DNA of 64,000 nt, from assembly GCA_022495005.1 (NCBI GenBank), contig JAGYXB010000559.1:744001-808000 (forward strand), given 5' to 3'. Positions within the stretch are counted from its first letter, which is position 1. Every line of letters begins with the position of its first letter. Position numbers and translations under genes: made by a program. Positions 38,362 through 50,261 of the stretch are shown here, in pieces. This DNA is from Rhyacophila brunnea. Taxonomy: Eukaryota > Arthropoda > Insecta > Trichoptera > Rhyacophilidae. The notes below the pieces were generated by a model. It was not told the origin of the DNA. It was given only the letters and a program-made list of their open reading frames with translations, and did not search any database.

Positions 38362-39564
38362 TTAGCTATATTAGGTATGTCATTCTGTAATTATTTTAAA
38401 ATACTTGTAGTAGGGACTCCGAAATAAATGGTTTACACCAATTTTTAAGTATATACACATATATTCTCTTTCAATTAATTTGGCAACGAATGACATAATT
38501 TGAAAGCCAGTTGTGTAGCAATAGTTTCAAGTCATGTTAATAAATGCTATTTCAAAATTTAAAAATAATCGAGAGCCAGTAAAAATGTGAAAGAAGCGAT
38601 GAGTTTGTTCAATTCTTATAGAAAAATGTATTGATGTTTAGCATCTAGGCAATTACTTTTTTTTTGTTTATCCATATATCTTTATTTAAGTTTTATAAAA
38701 AAAATGGAGTTGAGATAGTAGGGAGGGATTAGGATGTTTAAATATTGCGACCCGCCATTATTTTAATTAGTACTACGCCACAGGTAAGACGGTGAATGTT
38801 GTGACATGTTTTAAGTACCTAGATGTGGTTAAATATATTGATGTTTGTAAATATGGACAACATGGGGATAAATTGTTGGCAAACATTATAATTAGTAGGG
38901 ATAGCGTGAGTTTGACAACGACCATAGGTGATTCCGCTAATCGAGAAACAGGTCAAAGTGGGGCATGTGTATGCATTACAATCTACCCATATAAGCCGAA
39001 GGAAGCCTATAATTTAGTAAAGCGTTTTTGTAAATAACTGCAAATATAAATAAACTTTTACCCATATTTTTACCATACATTTTCATATTTTTAATCTATA
39101 ATATGCAGTGAACCTATGAACAATAGCTAGCCTTTTATTATTGAATAGAGAATGATAACTATTTTGAATAGATGTATCTCTGGTGTCAACGAAAAGGTAG
39201 CAGGCTAAAAACATGACATTGAAACGTATCCCTAGGAAATAAATAAGATTAATTATTAAGTAATCACGCTAAAAATATTACCTAGAAATACACTGTATTT
39301 ACAAAGATGAAAAATATACAATGGCTTCTAAATCATATTCTTCGTCGTTGTATATAACAATAAAACAAATTAATAATATTTTATTAAATAATTAGCAAGT
39401 GCATGTAGGTTAAGACTAACTTTTGGATGACGCTGGCTAGAGTAATCAAGGTGCCTAAGTACACATCTATTATTGGTACCTTCATTGGAACCATACAAGT
39501 TAGTTAACAATATTAGTGAAGTTTGTAAGGAGCTTTAGTTGCATGATTAATAGTTAATTATATC

Positions 39565-39645
39565 GTAATTATGTACGGTACTACAGGTACCGTAATTGGT
39601 AAAGCCGAAATCGGTTGAATGCTGGTTCGAGTCATTACAAATTAT
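39565..39645 (+). repeat. Family A tRNA-like segment, partial copy
   Basis: TCGTAATTATGTACGGTACT followed by ACAGG and AATTGGTAAAGCC matches the 0.95-kb copy (TCGTAATTACG...CTACAGG...AATTGGTAAAG). A B-box match GGTTCGAGTCA follows. The right flank of the family is not recognised. Confidence 0.5.
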
Positions 39646-41593
39646 TAAATTATTTGATTTAAGTCAATTTTATATTGTTTTAATTTACTTAGCTTCACAT
39701 TTATGTTTCCTTTGGTTTTATCAGTGCAAAATTATAAATTATGTTTTATATTAATCCACTGCCTAATGGTATCATTATTTATTCCATCACTTTAAAATAA
39801 TTAAAAAAAAATATTTCAGTGGGTATTACGCATATTAAAATACGTTCTCTATGGAGCAGATATGCAAACGTTCACTAGGTACTTAATTGTGTCAGATTCA
39901 CACATTGCTTTTAAATTTACGATAGGTAATATGAAGTAAATCAGTCATACGAATAGTGATCAAATAAAGCTCAGGAAAGTCTTTTAAGAGCATCATATTA
40001 TTATTATGTTCCTGTTAAATTATTTGATTTTTTTTATTAAACAATTATTTTCATTGTGGGTTATCTGCATATTTATAATTTCTGCTACGGAACGAACAAA
40101 TAATTCCATTTTACAACGTTTTTATTAGCTCGTATTCTTATTTGTCCGGTGGTTGTTTATCCGGTAAAAATCTTGCAATCGATTTTTAACTAACTTCCCA
40201 ACTAGCTAGACATTTGAAACTTTTAGAATATATCAGAACACGATACCAATGCATTCTTTTAATACTTTTAGCCATCTTTAAATATAATTGAATTCATTTT
40301 CAGTTAATTCTGTTTTGTATGAAAAGTTATTTCGGAAGAAATCCGTAATCCAATCTACTATTATTGGTTGCTAGGGGTCTGGGGTCCTAGCAACTTTATT
40401 ATCAATATATACGTGCGTTACTATGGAAATCAAAACAACATTTCAGTATTCTATATTTGTTTGTTTGTTTGTTTTTTATTCACTTCATATCAAATACAAG
40501 TTTGAGCATATTGAGCATAATAATTCAACATAAAATTTAAAAACGTTGTATATAAAAAGTTCTTTTTATCTTGTAATTATTTTTAATATAATAAACCGGT
40601 GGAATGTTGAAAGGAAAAGCAATGATAGATTTAAAATGCGGTTTATATAAATCCAATTGCAAAACTTCATAAACTGAAACTGAATTACAAAAGAAAGCCA
40701 AACACAACCGGGCTTATTCGCTTCAGTGGACTTGGAAAGCAAAATATGACCCAGTAAAATTTTGTACCACGGCAATTGTAACATGGAAATTCAATTTATT
40801 TTCAATAAAACTTCAATTTAGAAGTTGATGCGACCTCCGCGCGGGAGCAAAAGGCTTTTTCGTTTAGGAAAATCTTCAGTAGATCGGGGGAAAATTCACG
40901 ATAGGAAAATACAAGAAAATTGTTTGGTCATATTCGTAAGATAATCTGAAAAATCTTTTCACAAAAAGAAAAACAACAAAAGATACACCTCTGTATAGAT
41001 AGATGATCTTTCATGATTGATATGAAAAAGATTTGTATCAGAGGCATTTCGTTGTTTGTATTATCATATTTTTGTTTGAGATTGAAAATGACTTGGCTCC
41101 GACGTAGGTATATCATAATCCAAGTCCACATAAATGATATGTATAATAACGGACTTATCTAAAATTGCTGTGATAGAAATAGAAAATAAAATATATCTTA
41201 GAGCTTATCTTTAGTTAAATCTGTAGAATAATTTTCGATATAATATTCGTAATGATTTACAAAAAAACATCAAATTGTTCGCAAAGGAATTAATGTCCTA
41301 TTATAAAATTAAGTATTTTAATAAAAATATTAACACGATCACGTGCATATTTCAATGGTAGGGGAAGATGAAAAAGGAGTTTGATCTTGTTATTTCAATA
41401 TGTCTATGATATAAGTAATATATTATATAGGAATAGGTAGTTGTTTTTAGAAAACAACCTTTCTACTTATTTTATACTTATGTCAGAAGGTCACCCTACT
41501 ACAATGAAAATGTACTGTATATATTTAAGTAATTTATGTCAATAGGCGCTAAATTTATCAATGTAAACAAATTTTCCACGTCAAATATGTTTT

Positions 41594-41912
41594 TTATTTT
41601 ACCATGTCCGATCCTAATAAGATCATATGGACCTTCACAGAGTGGAGGTTTGTATTAATAATCCATTCACTGCGTCCAACGCAACTGGTGCGTTGCCCAT
41701 CAGGTGGCTATTAGATATAATTAGCATGTTATTTAAATGTGGTAATTAAATAGTATTGCAGAATTTGTTTTTACGACAAATGGATGTCAGCCACTTGCTA
41801 TTACGTCCATACTCTGACTCATACACAAATTGAAAAATAATATGTGTACTTGTCAGACCCAGGATTCGAACCTCGGACCCACGATGCTATAGGCTGACGC
41901 GGCCATCGTGCG
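41594..41912 (-). repeat. tRNA-derived SINE, family B, with internal insertion
   Basis: The tRNA-like head lies at about 41850-41912 (minus strand), with B-box-like GGTTCGAATCC at 41867-41877. The body follows the 59.6-kb copy, but about 100 bp (41659-41757) interrupt it where the family normally reads GTATTAACAGA. Confidence 0.7.
41659..41757. mobile_element. ~100-bp insertion inside a SINE
   Basis: This segment is absent from all other family B copies. GTATT occurs on both sides (41652-41656 and the right junction near 41753-41757) and may be a 5-bp target duplication. It contains GCGTCCAACGCAACTGGTGC followed by GTTGC, itself partly inverted. Confidence 0.4.
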
Positions 41913-42179
41913 TGTTAAATTTCTTTATGTATGCATTAAATTATATATTATATAAATTATATATCAGTAATCTGTTCATATTTCGAAATTTAAAACATTA
42001 GCGTTGTATTTATCTTGTTAAAACATTTTTCAATTAATTGTTTTGTGAGAAAATATTATCAAAAGTTACACGATTAATAATCAATGTATATTATTTATGA
42101 ATAAAGAATATCGGCTGTTTTCAGCCTGACAAGAAGGAAAAAGTGGATTAAAAAAACTCATCAATTCAAAGAATTTCGT

Positions 42180-42420
42180 GAAAAAAGATATTTCGCAAAA
42201 TCATCTCGCCATACTTAAAATCAAATTTGAAAGGCCCCACACAATACCTTCACTTTGAACAGTAATTACAAATTTCCAACAATATCCGGCGTCCATTATA
42301 ACTGCGCTTATGTATTGGAGAAATTTATGAATCAAAACTTTTAACAGCACTCCGCACAAAAGGTATTCCCTCCCTCGCAATTTGGACTCACGCCAGTGAC
42401 TCGCCAAGATTTACCATGTA
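42180..42420. promoter_or_regulatory. Balanced-composition island, possible non-coding element
   Basis: This is less AT-rich than its flanks and non-repetitive within the window. It is open for 68 codons on the minus strand with no recognisable product. It may be a conserved non-coding element or part of an unrecognised exon. Confidence 0.2.
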
Positions 42421-42594
42421 AGATTAAAAGAAAGAAAATATAATTATTATATTATGTATACTATTATTTTACCATGAATATATTTGATGTTATATTTTCA
42501 TGCAATATAAACATCAATATGTTGAAAATGAAATGCTTCAGATCCTACGTATCGTTATTTTTTATACAACCACACCGATATTATTACCACTACG

Positions 42595-42797
42595 ATTTTT
42601 TTAAATTATTAATAACCATGTCCTTGTTTTTTCGTACAAGGTGGTTGTTAGTAATTTTGAAGAATCACAAACACCCAGGATTTGAGAAAAACATTGTGAA
42701 AATATTGTGTCCACATCGGGAATCGATCCTAGAACTCTCGAATAGAAGGCAAGTTTAGTAGTTAGCAAGAAAGGCAATTACGCACTGCACCACGAAC
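42595..42797 (-). repeat. tRNA-derived SINE, family C
   Basis: It shares ATTATTAATAACCATGTCCT and ACAAGGTGGTTGTTAGTAAT with the 43.9-kb copy. Its tRNA-like head lies at about 42712-42797. The head is diverged and carries a small extra segment (TTTAGTAGTTAGCAAGAAAG). Confidence 0.7.
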
Positions 42798-43721
42798 CTA
42801 CTATTACGAATTGAAATATTTATTTCATTTAAGTTTCAAAGTTATTGTGATTATTAATAATTCACATACACAAACGCAGTTAAACTAGATGAAGTAGCTG
42901 AAAAAAGAGGTTAGGCTAATTCTATTGTATGTAAAAATCGGGTAGGTACCAACAGTTATTTAGGTTTTTGTTATAAAAAAGAAGCATTAATATAAACTGT
43001 TACATTGAGTATACCTATATATTATAATATTTATTTATTAAGGTTATGTAATAAACAAAATTAGTTAAAAGAGGTCTGAGTTTACATAAAGTAGTGGATA
43101 TCCAATTTCGTTTGTTGATTTTATTTGCAATGTGTAAAAAAATGTCATTCTTTTTTGACGTCACTGGATCGAATATTCAAGAAGATAGGAGGTTGGGGTG
43201 GGCCCTAAGCTTACAACGATTTGACAAACTTATTATCGACGATCTCCAAACAATTTACAAGGGCCCGAAACTTGGAGAGCAAGTTTTGAGGCGGGCGCCA
43301 GCAAAAGTGGGGGTAGCACTCAATAAAATGGCGACAATGTATTCCCAACTTGCGGCTAACGACAGAGAAATTTACTTTTTTATGAATAAATCTTCGCAGG
43401 CCGCGAGTAGTTTTCGTGTGATGGATTTTTTTGATACGAAAACTTTCCGGCATTTTTTTTATAAATGTAGTGTTATTATCCCATCGCAAAAAATCTCTTT
43501 TCCGATACTTAAGTCAACTTAGTAAAAAAAACAATATTTTGCCTTAGATTTCAAAATGGCTATGATTTAATAAACCACATCTTGCTATTTGGTATAAAGT
43601 GAATGTTAAAAATGACGTAAACAATAAACATTATAAATTTATTCTAAGCAGAATACATTCATACGTATTTTTTCTATGAATGTTTACAATAAGTATTAGT
43701 TAATATTGTTATATTATATGA
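42798..43721. other. Non-coding DNA with one unrecognised 142-codon ORF
   Basis: The frame at 43094-43522 (+) is the longest here. Its central part (43190-43400) is GC-richer and reads EDRRLGWALSLQRFDKLI, then GEQVLRRAPAKVGVALNKMA. The ends are AT-rich and Phe/Lys-rich, as in chance extensions. The minus strand is also open for 92 codons and ends just before a donor-like GTAAGC. I do not recognise either product. It could be a gene fragment or an old transposon piece. Confidence 0.3.
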
Positions 43722-43880
43722 ATTCCAGGATTACATCCTTTTGGGTTACATCGTTTGGAGTCATAGTATGGACTTAATAGGTTGAGCAAGTAGCTAACAT
43801 ACGTTTCTCTAAAAATATCTGTTAATACATACCTCCATTCTATGGAGGTCCATATTATTAGCTTATTATGGTCGGAAATG
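43722..43880 (+). repeat. SINE family B, copy with damaged head
   Basis: ATTCCAGGATTACATCC keeps a trace of the tRNA-like head. The body (GGACTTAATAGGTTGAGCAA, then TACCTCCATTCTATGGAGGT) follows the family up to GGTCGGAAATG. Confidence 0.65.
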
Positions 43881-43919
43881 TTTAAAAAAATATATATAAT
43901 AACTTATATAGATATCGTT

Positions 43920-44105
43920 TTTTTTTTAGAATTATTAATAACCATGTCCTTACTTTTTCGTACAAGGTGGTTGTTAGTCATTTTGAACAATCACCATCAC
44001 TTAGGCTTTGAGAAAACACATAAATATTGTGTCCTCACCGGGATCGAATCCAGAACTCTCGGGCGGAAGGCCAGCGCCTTACCCATTGCACCACGAGAGC
44101 CGCCC
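43920..44105 (-). repeat. tRNA-derived SINE, family C, complete with target-site duplication
   Basis: The element is bounded by perfect 14-bp copies of ATATAGATATCGTT at 43906-43919 and 44106-44119. The minus strand starts with a tRNA-like head (GGCTCTCGTGGTGCAATGGG) whose B-box is GGATTCGATCCC. It ends in a poly(A) tail, seen as T-run on the plus strand. The duplication fixes the true ends of the family. Confidence 0.85.
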
Positions 44106-44119
44106 ATATAGATATCGTT

Positions 44120-45533
44120 AAAAGGATGTTTATTATTTTACCTGATATTATGTATTGTATTAATGGCAACACTAGATACTAAGAAATTGAATCAAATAAA
44201 CTAACAGGTATTTGGATGTTTACCTTAACACTGTTTTTTTTATTATACTTAATACCTGCATAATTGGCACACAAATTGCGAATTGATTTATTATTGCATC
44301 CGAAAACGAGTAATGAAATTACAAAGACAGAAATTAGTGACATCTTTAAATACCTTGAAATTACCTATTAAATTTGTAATCATAACTAATATTTGTATTA
44401 AAAAAACCAGTACCTACCATATTTTGAAGAAATAAGAAAGATTCAAACATGTATATAAAAATAACATTTAAAAATAAATATACTTACTGAAAAAAACCAG
44501 ATAAGCGCTAAAATGATAGGTTAAATAATTGCCACACGCTAGTTGGCGTTACTATAACAGAAGGTATATTACAAGTATAATACAGGCGTGTTGCTAATAT
44601 TTCCGTTATAATTATTTAAATTCGTCCAATAGGAACCAATGCCGCGTAGAACACAATTTATTAAATAATCTTAGAGGTAAAACCATTATAAATTTTGTAA
44701 TAATTGTACAACAAACTATACAAAATATTTGAATACCTTGTGAAAGATTAAATAAATTTACCACAAAAATATCGGCTACAACGAAAAAAATATATATCAC
44801 CGTAATAAAAACATGACTAAACTGAGCAGTTGAAACGATATAGTTAAGCCATACGCGAGGGTTTAAGGTTATCTTAATGTATAAATGAAACGGAAACGCG
44901 TGCATCAGCCCTTGACCCCTTAGGATTTCTTCCCTTCCTCATCTCGCAGGGGCTGTAAGGGCTGTTGTCTCACAGAGACCGTTAGATTTCGATCATGGTA
45001 CCCAGGGGAGCTCACAACTTTCTGATATTCGATATGTTAGCTGCAAACATACGAGTGTGTATTTTGGTATTCCATAAGCTTGTCTGTGCAAATTAAATTA
45101 TAATGTATACATTAATCATCATCTTTAGCTCCAGGCGGGTCTCAGCTTCCTCAAGTAGCAAGAGTGCGCCATCGGCTTATTGAAGACTTTCAACTCATTG
45201 AGGATGATTAAAGATTACGAAAAACACTCGATTTGATGATTAATCATTAAATGCACTGCTTATACATAATATCATAGATAAGGAAAATATATAATATTAT
45301 TATGTATCAATTTTTTTAATTAATTAATTTTCTACTATTTTTTAATAAAACATTTTAAAGGAACTTTCATATTTACAAAATATTACGTTATGCCAATGAG
45401 TAAAAAAATATTGCAAGCGTCTGCAATATGATTTTTTGACAAATAGAATAAAATTGAAAAAAAAATATTAGGTCGCATAGAAAAGGAGATTTTTTAAATT
45501 CTTGGTTGTTAATTAACTATTTCTTTTATTCAA
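44120..45533. other. AT-rich non-coding DNA
   Basis: No gene is supported. A short GC-richer patch at 44920-45010 is unrecognised. Confidence 0.55.
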
Positions 45534-45815
45534 ACGAATAATTCACAAGATTTAAGAATGTACCATTCTAATTGGAGAGATCCGTGACGTCGGTTAGTAA
45601 TTAAAGCAGTAGATACCTGCTTTGATTTAATAAACAAAAACTGATTGCCAATAGTAGCTTGATTTGGAAGAGCGTTGAAGAACAGGTATTACAAGGGCCA
45701 ATAGTTAAAATTTGTCGTAACTAATAGCTTAGTGGTAGCGTCCTAATTTTTTCAAGTTTTTTTTTTATTGGCTATATTATAACATATTTTCTCTGAAGTA
45801 TTTTTCAAATTTTTT
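45534..45815 (+). repeat. SINE-like element, family A, copy with partial tRNA-like segment
   Basis: From GATCCGTGACGTCGGTTAGT the sequence parallels 61429 onward, including GGCCAATAGTTAAA and TTGGCTATATT. The tRNA-like part is reduced to an A-box-like TAGCTTAGTGGTAGCG, and the B-box is missing. The left end AAGATTTAAGAATGTACCAT is shared with the 0.9-kb copy. Confidence 0.6.
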
Positions 45816-48487
45816 TGGTTGTGTTTAATTTATTAGGCGATATATCAAAAGATCTTGGAAATACCAGCGTATAGAAGTGAAAACTTAAAACAATTATTGT
45901 TTACTTATTACGTTCTTCTAATTTTGTTGACGTAATAAAATAAGCGATTATTTTATAATTAATAATTAAATATACTTATGCCTACGAGGGTAATACTTAC
46001 AAAACATAGAATCAGGTAGTTATACGAAATTACCTTTGATTATATGTTCGAACTTTCCCAATGATACGATAGGTATCTAAGATAACGATAATTAGAATAA
46101 TAAAACCTTCAAGTGCATTACAACTTTTCTAATCCTATCAAAAACTTGGTATACCTACATAGTGTCCATGTAAGTACTTACAGAAGTGCAATAAAATGCA
46201 TGGGGAGAAAATGATAACATCATCAGTGCAGTTGGGAAGTCTTTACTACTTGCAATTCTGAAGTAATAAAATAAATCGCCACATTGATATTTGACGACGT
46301 AATGTGAACATTATTGCCTTTTTATCTCAGTTCATTTATGAAATTTTCCCCCAGTGCGCGGTAAAAAAGCATGTTCATTGCTGATTTCCAAATTCTTGAC
46401 ATTTTGGCCGCAAAATACGATTTATATGCTATGGATATTCTAAATATGTGTCTATACCTTAGGTGTGTAACATACAGATACAATGAAATAGGCCTGATTG
46501 GACATTATAATATGAACACATTACTGGTAAATAAATGTAGATGATATACGTTTTTAACTTAACTTTGCATGAATACTAACTTTGTGTGTCATCAATTGAA
46601 AATATCCTGCTAATCAGTAAAGATCGGTCCTGATTTTTAATAATTAATATGAAATAAGTATTATATATTATTATGTTTAAGTATTTCATCAATTTAAATA
46701 TTGTTTACGCCTTTGAGCGAAAAATCTGCTTAATCAAAAAGCAAAATTGTAAACAATGCTATTAACTTAATTAATCCTAGAAAGAAAATTTATAGAAAGT
46801 ACGTCAAGTATTTATGTAAGATGTAATTTTATTATTAAATAAATACTACTTAAAAATATATTTTGCTGGTAAAGCTGGACGGCTCGTTTATAATTTAATA
46901 ATTATTATCATAAAAAAATAAAATAAAATTATTTTACAACATATCTGGATTTCATTATATATCAATGTCATTCTAGAACAGAAATAATAAATAAATAAAT
47001 TCGTATATAAATATTTAGTTAATATTGTATTATAAGATAATGAATGAGGTATTTGTTTTACTTCAATTTTATGTGATATAGTAAATAACCTCCTATATTC
47101 AATTCAGTCAATTTTGATATCAAAATATATTAAAAAAAATAATGAAAGAATCATCGCTTCACGTACGGACGTCGAATTTAAGAAAGTACCTACCTTGTTC
47201 ATATTTTAACGTAAAATTTTGTATGAATCCTTCCAGATATATGAACGATAGTCGAGGCGCAGGAAATTTCTCACACAGTGGCGCGTAATATAATTTGTAG
47301 ATCACTCAGAGGACTGGATGAAAGTTTTGCCCCGCCGACTTGTTTTATAGCTTTTGGTAAATTCACTGCCAGTTTTACGACGAGAGTGAGAAGGCTCTAT
47401 CCAAAGTTTACAGCGAAATATTATACGGAGCTTTCATTTGGCTAGTAACTTGAACGTGACACTGCGATTTTAATGACGCTAAGTAGGCACTTAGACCATA
47501 TTGAAAAGTTTATTTTTCGAAGTATTCAACGATATAATATATTTTTTTACGAACTAAAAAGATTAATATACGTATTTATCTAGTTTATGTGTCAAATAAA
47601 AACATTTATTGTAAACGCAGCACACTAATCTAGCATTTATTAAAAGAAAAAATTGTATTTTTTAAAGAAATTTGCTTTGCGTAGGTACCTATCTCAAAAA
47701 TCACTCAATGCATTTATAATACTTGAAATTATTTTACAAAATATCATACAAATGTAATGCAAATACAAATTAACCATAATCTGCGTAATTAATTAACTAG
47801 ATTAAGCTATTTAACGATATTCTGTGTCAGCTGTACATTTGTGGATGTGCAATTGGTGAATGACTGATGGTGCCAAAGGGCAAAACCCATGTCGCAAAAT
47901 CCCTTCAAATAAAAAAAAAGAAAACTTAAATACATTAGAAAATTAAACTGTGTTATAGTAAAACCAAGTTAATTTGAAATCGTTATATAGAATTCATCGT
48001 ACCTAATAATAATAAAATAAACTGAATAAAAATGCGCTGTTAACATTTATTTAAAAGTATGTTAAAATAAATGAAATATATAATATGTACCTATTATAGA
48101 CAGATATACTATGATATTCCGTAACATAATATTTGTAAATTATTGTACTATTATAATATATATGTCAAGAAAAATTGAGTGACAATTACTCATTAGATTG
48201 CCACATTACTGGATTGGTCAATCTAATTATTCGAATATCCAAGTAGATGGCCAAAGTTAAAAGCTCCAATATACAAGCTTTTAGAGTGGAATGCGAAGAT
48301 CGTGTATGCGTGGCCCGCTCCCCAAATGCTTCCGTTTTTCGCATGAAATATCCATTCAAATTAATTTATCCGGCTGCTTTTTTATGACTCGTCGAGAATT
48401 TTGAAGTCAGTGAAAAAATGTGGATTCGGATTGGGTTTTATGATATTTTTGGGTGAATTTTTCAAATAAACAGTATACTATTTTAGG
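45816..48487. other. AT-rich non-coding DNA with two balanced islands
   Basis: The islands at 47150-47480 and 48230-48450 are less AT-rich and non-repetitive. The second holds ATTAATTTATCCGG-type motifs. They may be conserved non-coding elements. No gene is supported. Confidence 0.4.
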
Positions 48488-48885
48488 GGTCTAGGATGAT
48501 TTGGCACCGGACAACTGGACGCCACGAAATTCGAAAATAAATAGACGTTAGGTACTTATAGGTACTTTAAAAAAAATATTCAATATTATTTAAATGCTTA
48601 TATTATGATTTAATAGTTGGTGAGAATGTAAATATATAGACGTAAACAATGATTTAATCGTGCATATGTTTAAGTTCCAACGAAAAAAGAATTTTTTTCA
48701 TTTTATATAAAGCCTTGGGCATGGTAATTCTCAATCCGCGATAAAGAATACATTATGTTAAGAGTAAAATGAATTCAAACTACTAAGTAGTAGATAGAAA
48801 CTGATTAAAATACCTCGTCTACGTTCTGTATACGTGTCTACGACAGTGCGGCGTCCAATTGTCCGGAGGCCAGTCGTCCCATTCC
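48488..48885. mobile_element. 398-bp TIR element with 10-bp target duplication
   Basis: CTATTTTAGG is repeated at 48478-48487 and 48886-48895. Just inside, the inverted sequences GGCACCGGACAACTGGACGC and (right end reversed) GGCCTCCGGACAATTGGACG match closely. A 9-10 bp duplication suits a Mutator-like element, but the superfamily is inferred only from that. There is no coding capacity. Confidence 0.65.
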
Positions 48886-49168
48886 CTATTTTAGGCCTAG
48901 TGTGTGTCTATAGAAAATATCCGTTGCTTAGTTTTTCACCTATGTATCAGCCTTGTAAGGAAAGATGAAGTGTTTGAGCTTGCATTATAGTCTCACATTA
49001 TGCAAACATACTGGAGTACAAATTTTGAGTTTGCAAAACGTGTATTTGTCTGATAATTTGATTTTTTCTGAAGATACTATTGCTAACATAGGGCGGAATT
49101 ATATCTTCCTATATAAGCGGCAGTACCCTTCACAGAAGTCCTGAACAGTGATTATTTGTAAATGGTTA

Positions 49169-49206
49169 CATCATCATCATCATCAGCCTGAATCTATCCA
49201 CTGCTG
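49169..49206 (-). repeat. Extremely 5'-truncated RTE 3' tail
   Basis: CATCATCATCATCAGCCTGA and the next bases to CACTGCTGGA are identical to the 3' end of the RTE copy at 30.63 kb. Only about 38 bp are present. Confidence 0.6.
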
Positions 49207-49895
49207 GAATACATAATCGTAAGGTTTTTAAAATAATCTTACAATTTCATGATATTGATCTTAGTTCGTAATTCGTAGTTTCAAGAAGGATATCTATTAT
49301 ATATATATACAAAATATAGAATGATATCATAACAAAGAATTATAAAGGTTAAGCTATTGCGCAATATTTAAGATATAAAAGAAACATTTCTTTAAAATTA
49401 TTATATTTGTAATGATAGGAAAATGACTTGTACGGTTTCCCCGAATCAAAAATCTCTCAAGAGCTTTAGACTAAGGTAAAAGCAAAATGCCTGGGTTGTC
49501 TGGACGTTGTACGAAAGTTCGCATTTCAGACACAGATAGATAGCAAATATTATTATGTGATACCGTCAACACAATAGTTGATCTACAATCATTTATGATT
49601 TATCAATTTCCCAGTTATAAAGAGTGAAACGAAATAATAACCACATTTTCAGCTGTCACTAGAATTCATTATTATAAAACTAGGTATATTACCATGTTTG
49701 CTACTCAGAGAGCCATATGTCTGACATATTTTATCAATGCACTAAACGCATAATGAAAAAAAATTGATCAAATCAACCCTTAAGAGATAGCCGCCTTTTA
49801 ACCCAGGCCACCGTGTGCTATATAATTTTATGCGACTATTAAATAATAATAATATATGCAACAGTAAAAATATAATATTTACTAAGTACCTTTTG

Positions 49896-50047
49896 AATAT
49901 CATTTATTGAATTCATTACTTCTGCGCATTTATTCCATACACAAGGCTGCTATCACATAAATATAATAAACTAACCTCGATAGCCGCCGATAGCAGCCTT
50001 GTGTATGGAATAGATGTGCAGACGTAATGAATTCAATCAATGATATT
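49896..50047. repeat. Long inverted repeat (59-bp arms, 34-bp loop)
   Basis: Arms 49896-49954 and 49989-50047 are complementary at about 55 of 59 positions. They include CCATACACAAGGCTGCTATC, and the loop is AT-rich. It can form a long hairpin and is probably a foldback MITE. Confidence 0.85.
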
Positions 50048-50051
50048 ATTG

Positions 50052-50175
50052 TTACAATAAGTTAGTCGTCTAAACTTTCAAAACTGTCTATATCACTCTA
50101 AAAGTTAACACAGCTAAGAGAGATGCTGTTAAAATACAGCACTTTTTGACCGTTCAGACGGTTAACTTATTGTAA
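50052..50175. mobile_element. 124-bp MITE with ~30-bp TIRs
   Basis: The left end TTACAATAAGTTAGTCGTCT and the reversed right end TTACAATAAGTTAACCGTCT are inverted over about 30 bp. It sits four bases from the long hairpin. No clear target duplication was identified. Confidence 0.65.
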
Positions 50176-50191
50176 TAATAAACCACCTCAA

Positions 50192-50261
50192 TACGTAAAT
50201 ATGATAAACTACCCTCGATGGCCGCCGATAGCACCCTTGTATATAGAATAGATGCACTGGT
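50192..50261 (+). repeat. Diverged direct repeat of the hairpin loop and right arm
   Basis: TAAATATGATAAACTACCCT and CGATGGCCGCCGATAGCACC align with 49958-50021. The copy lies beyond the 124-bp MITE, so the MITE separates two related copies. Confidence 0.65.

Larger units (their letters stand above)
37791..41593. other. AT-rich non-coding DNA with SINE pieces
   Basis: Apart from SINE fragments at 38.3 and 39.6 kb, nothing is supported. An 81-codon frame at 38792-39037 (+), starting MNVVTCFKYLDVVKYIDVC, is unrecognised. A less AT-rich patch lies at 40820-40900. Confidence 0.5.
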
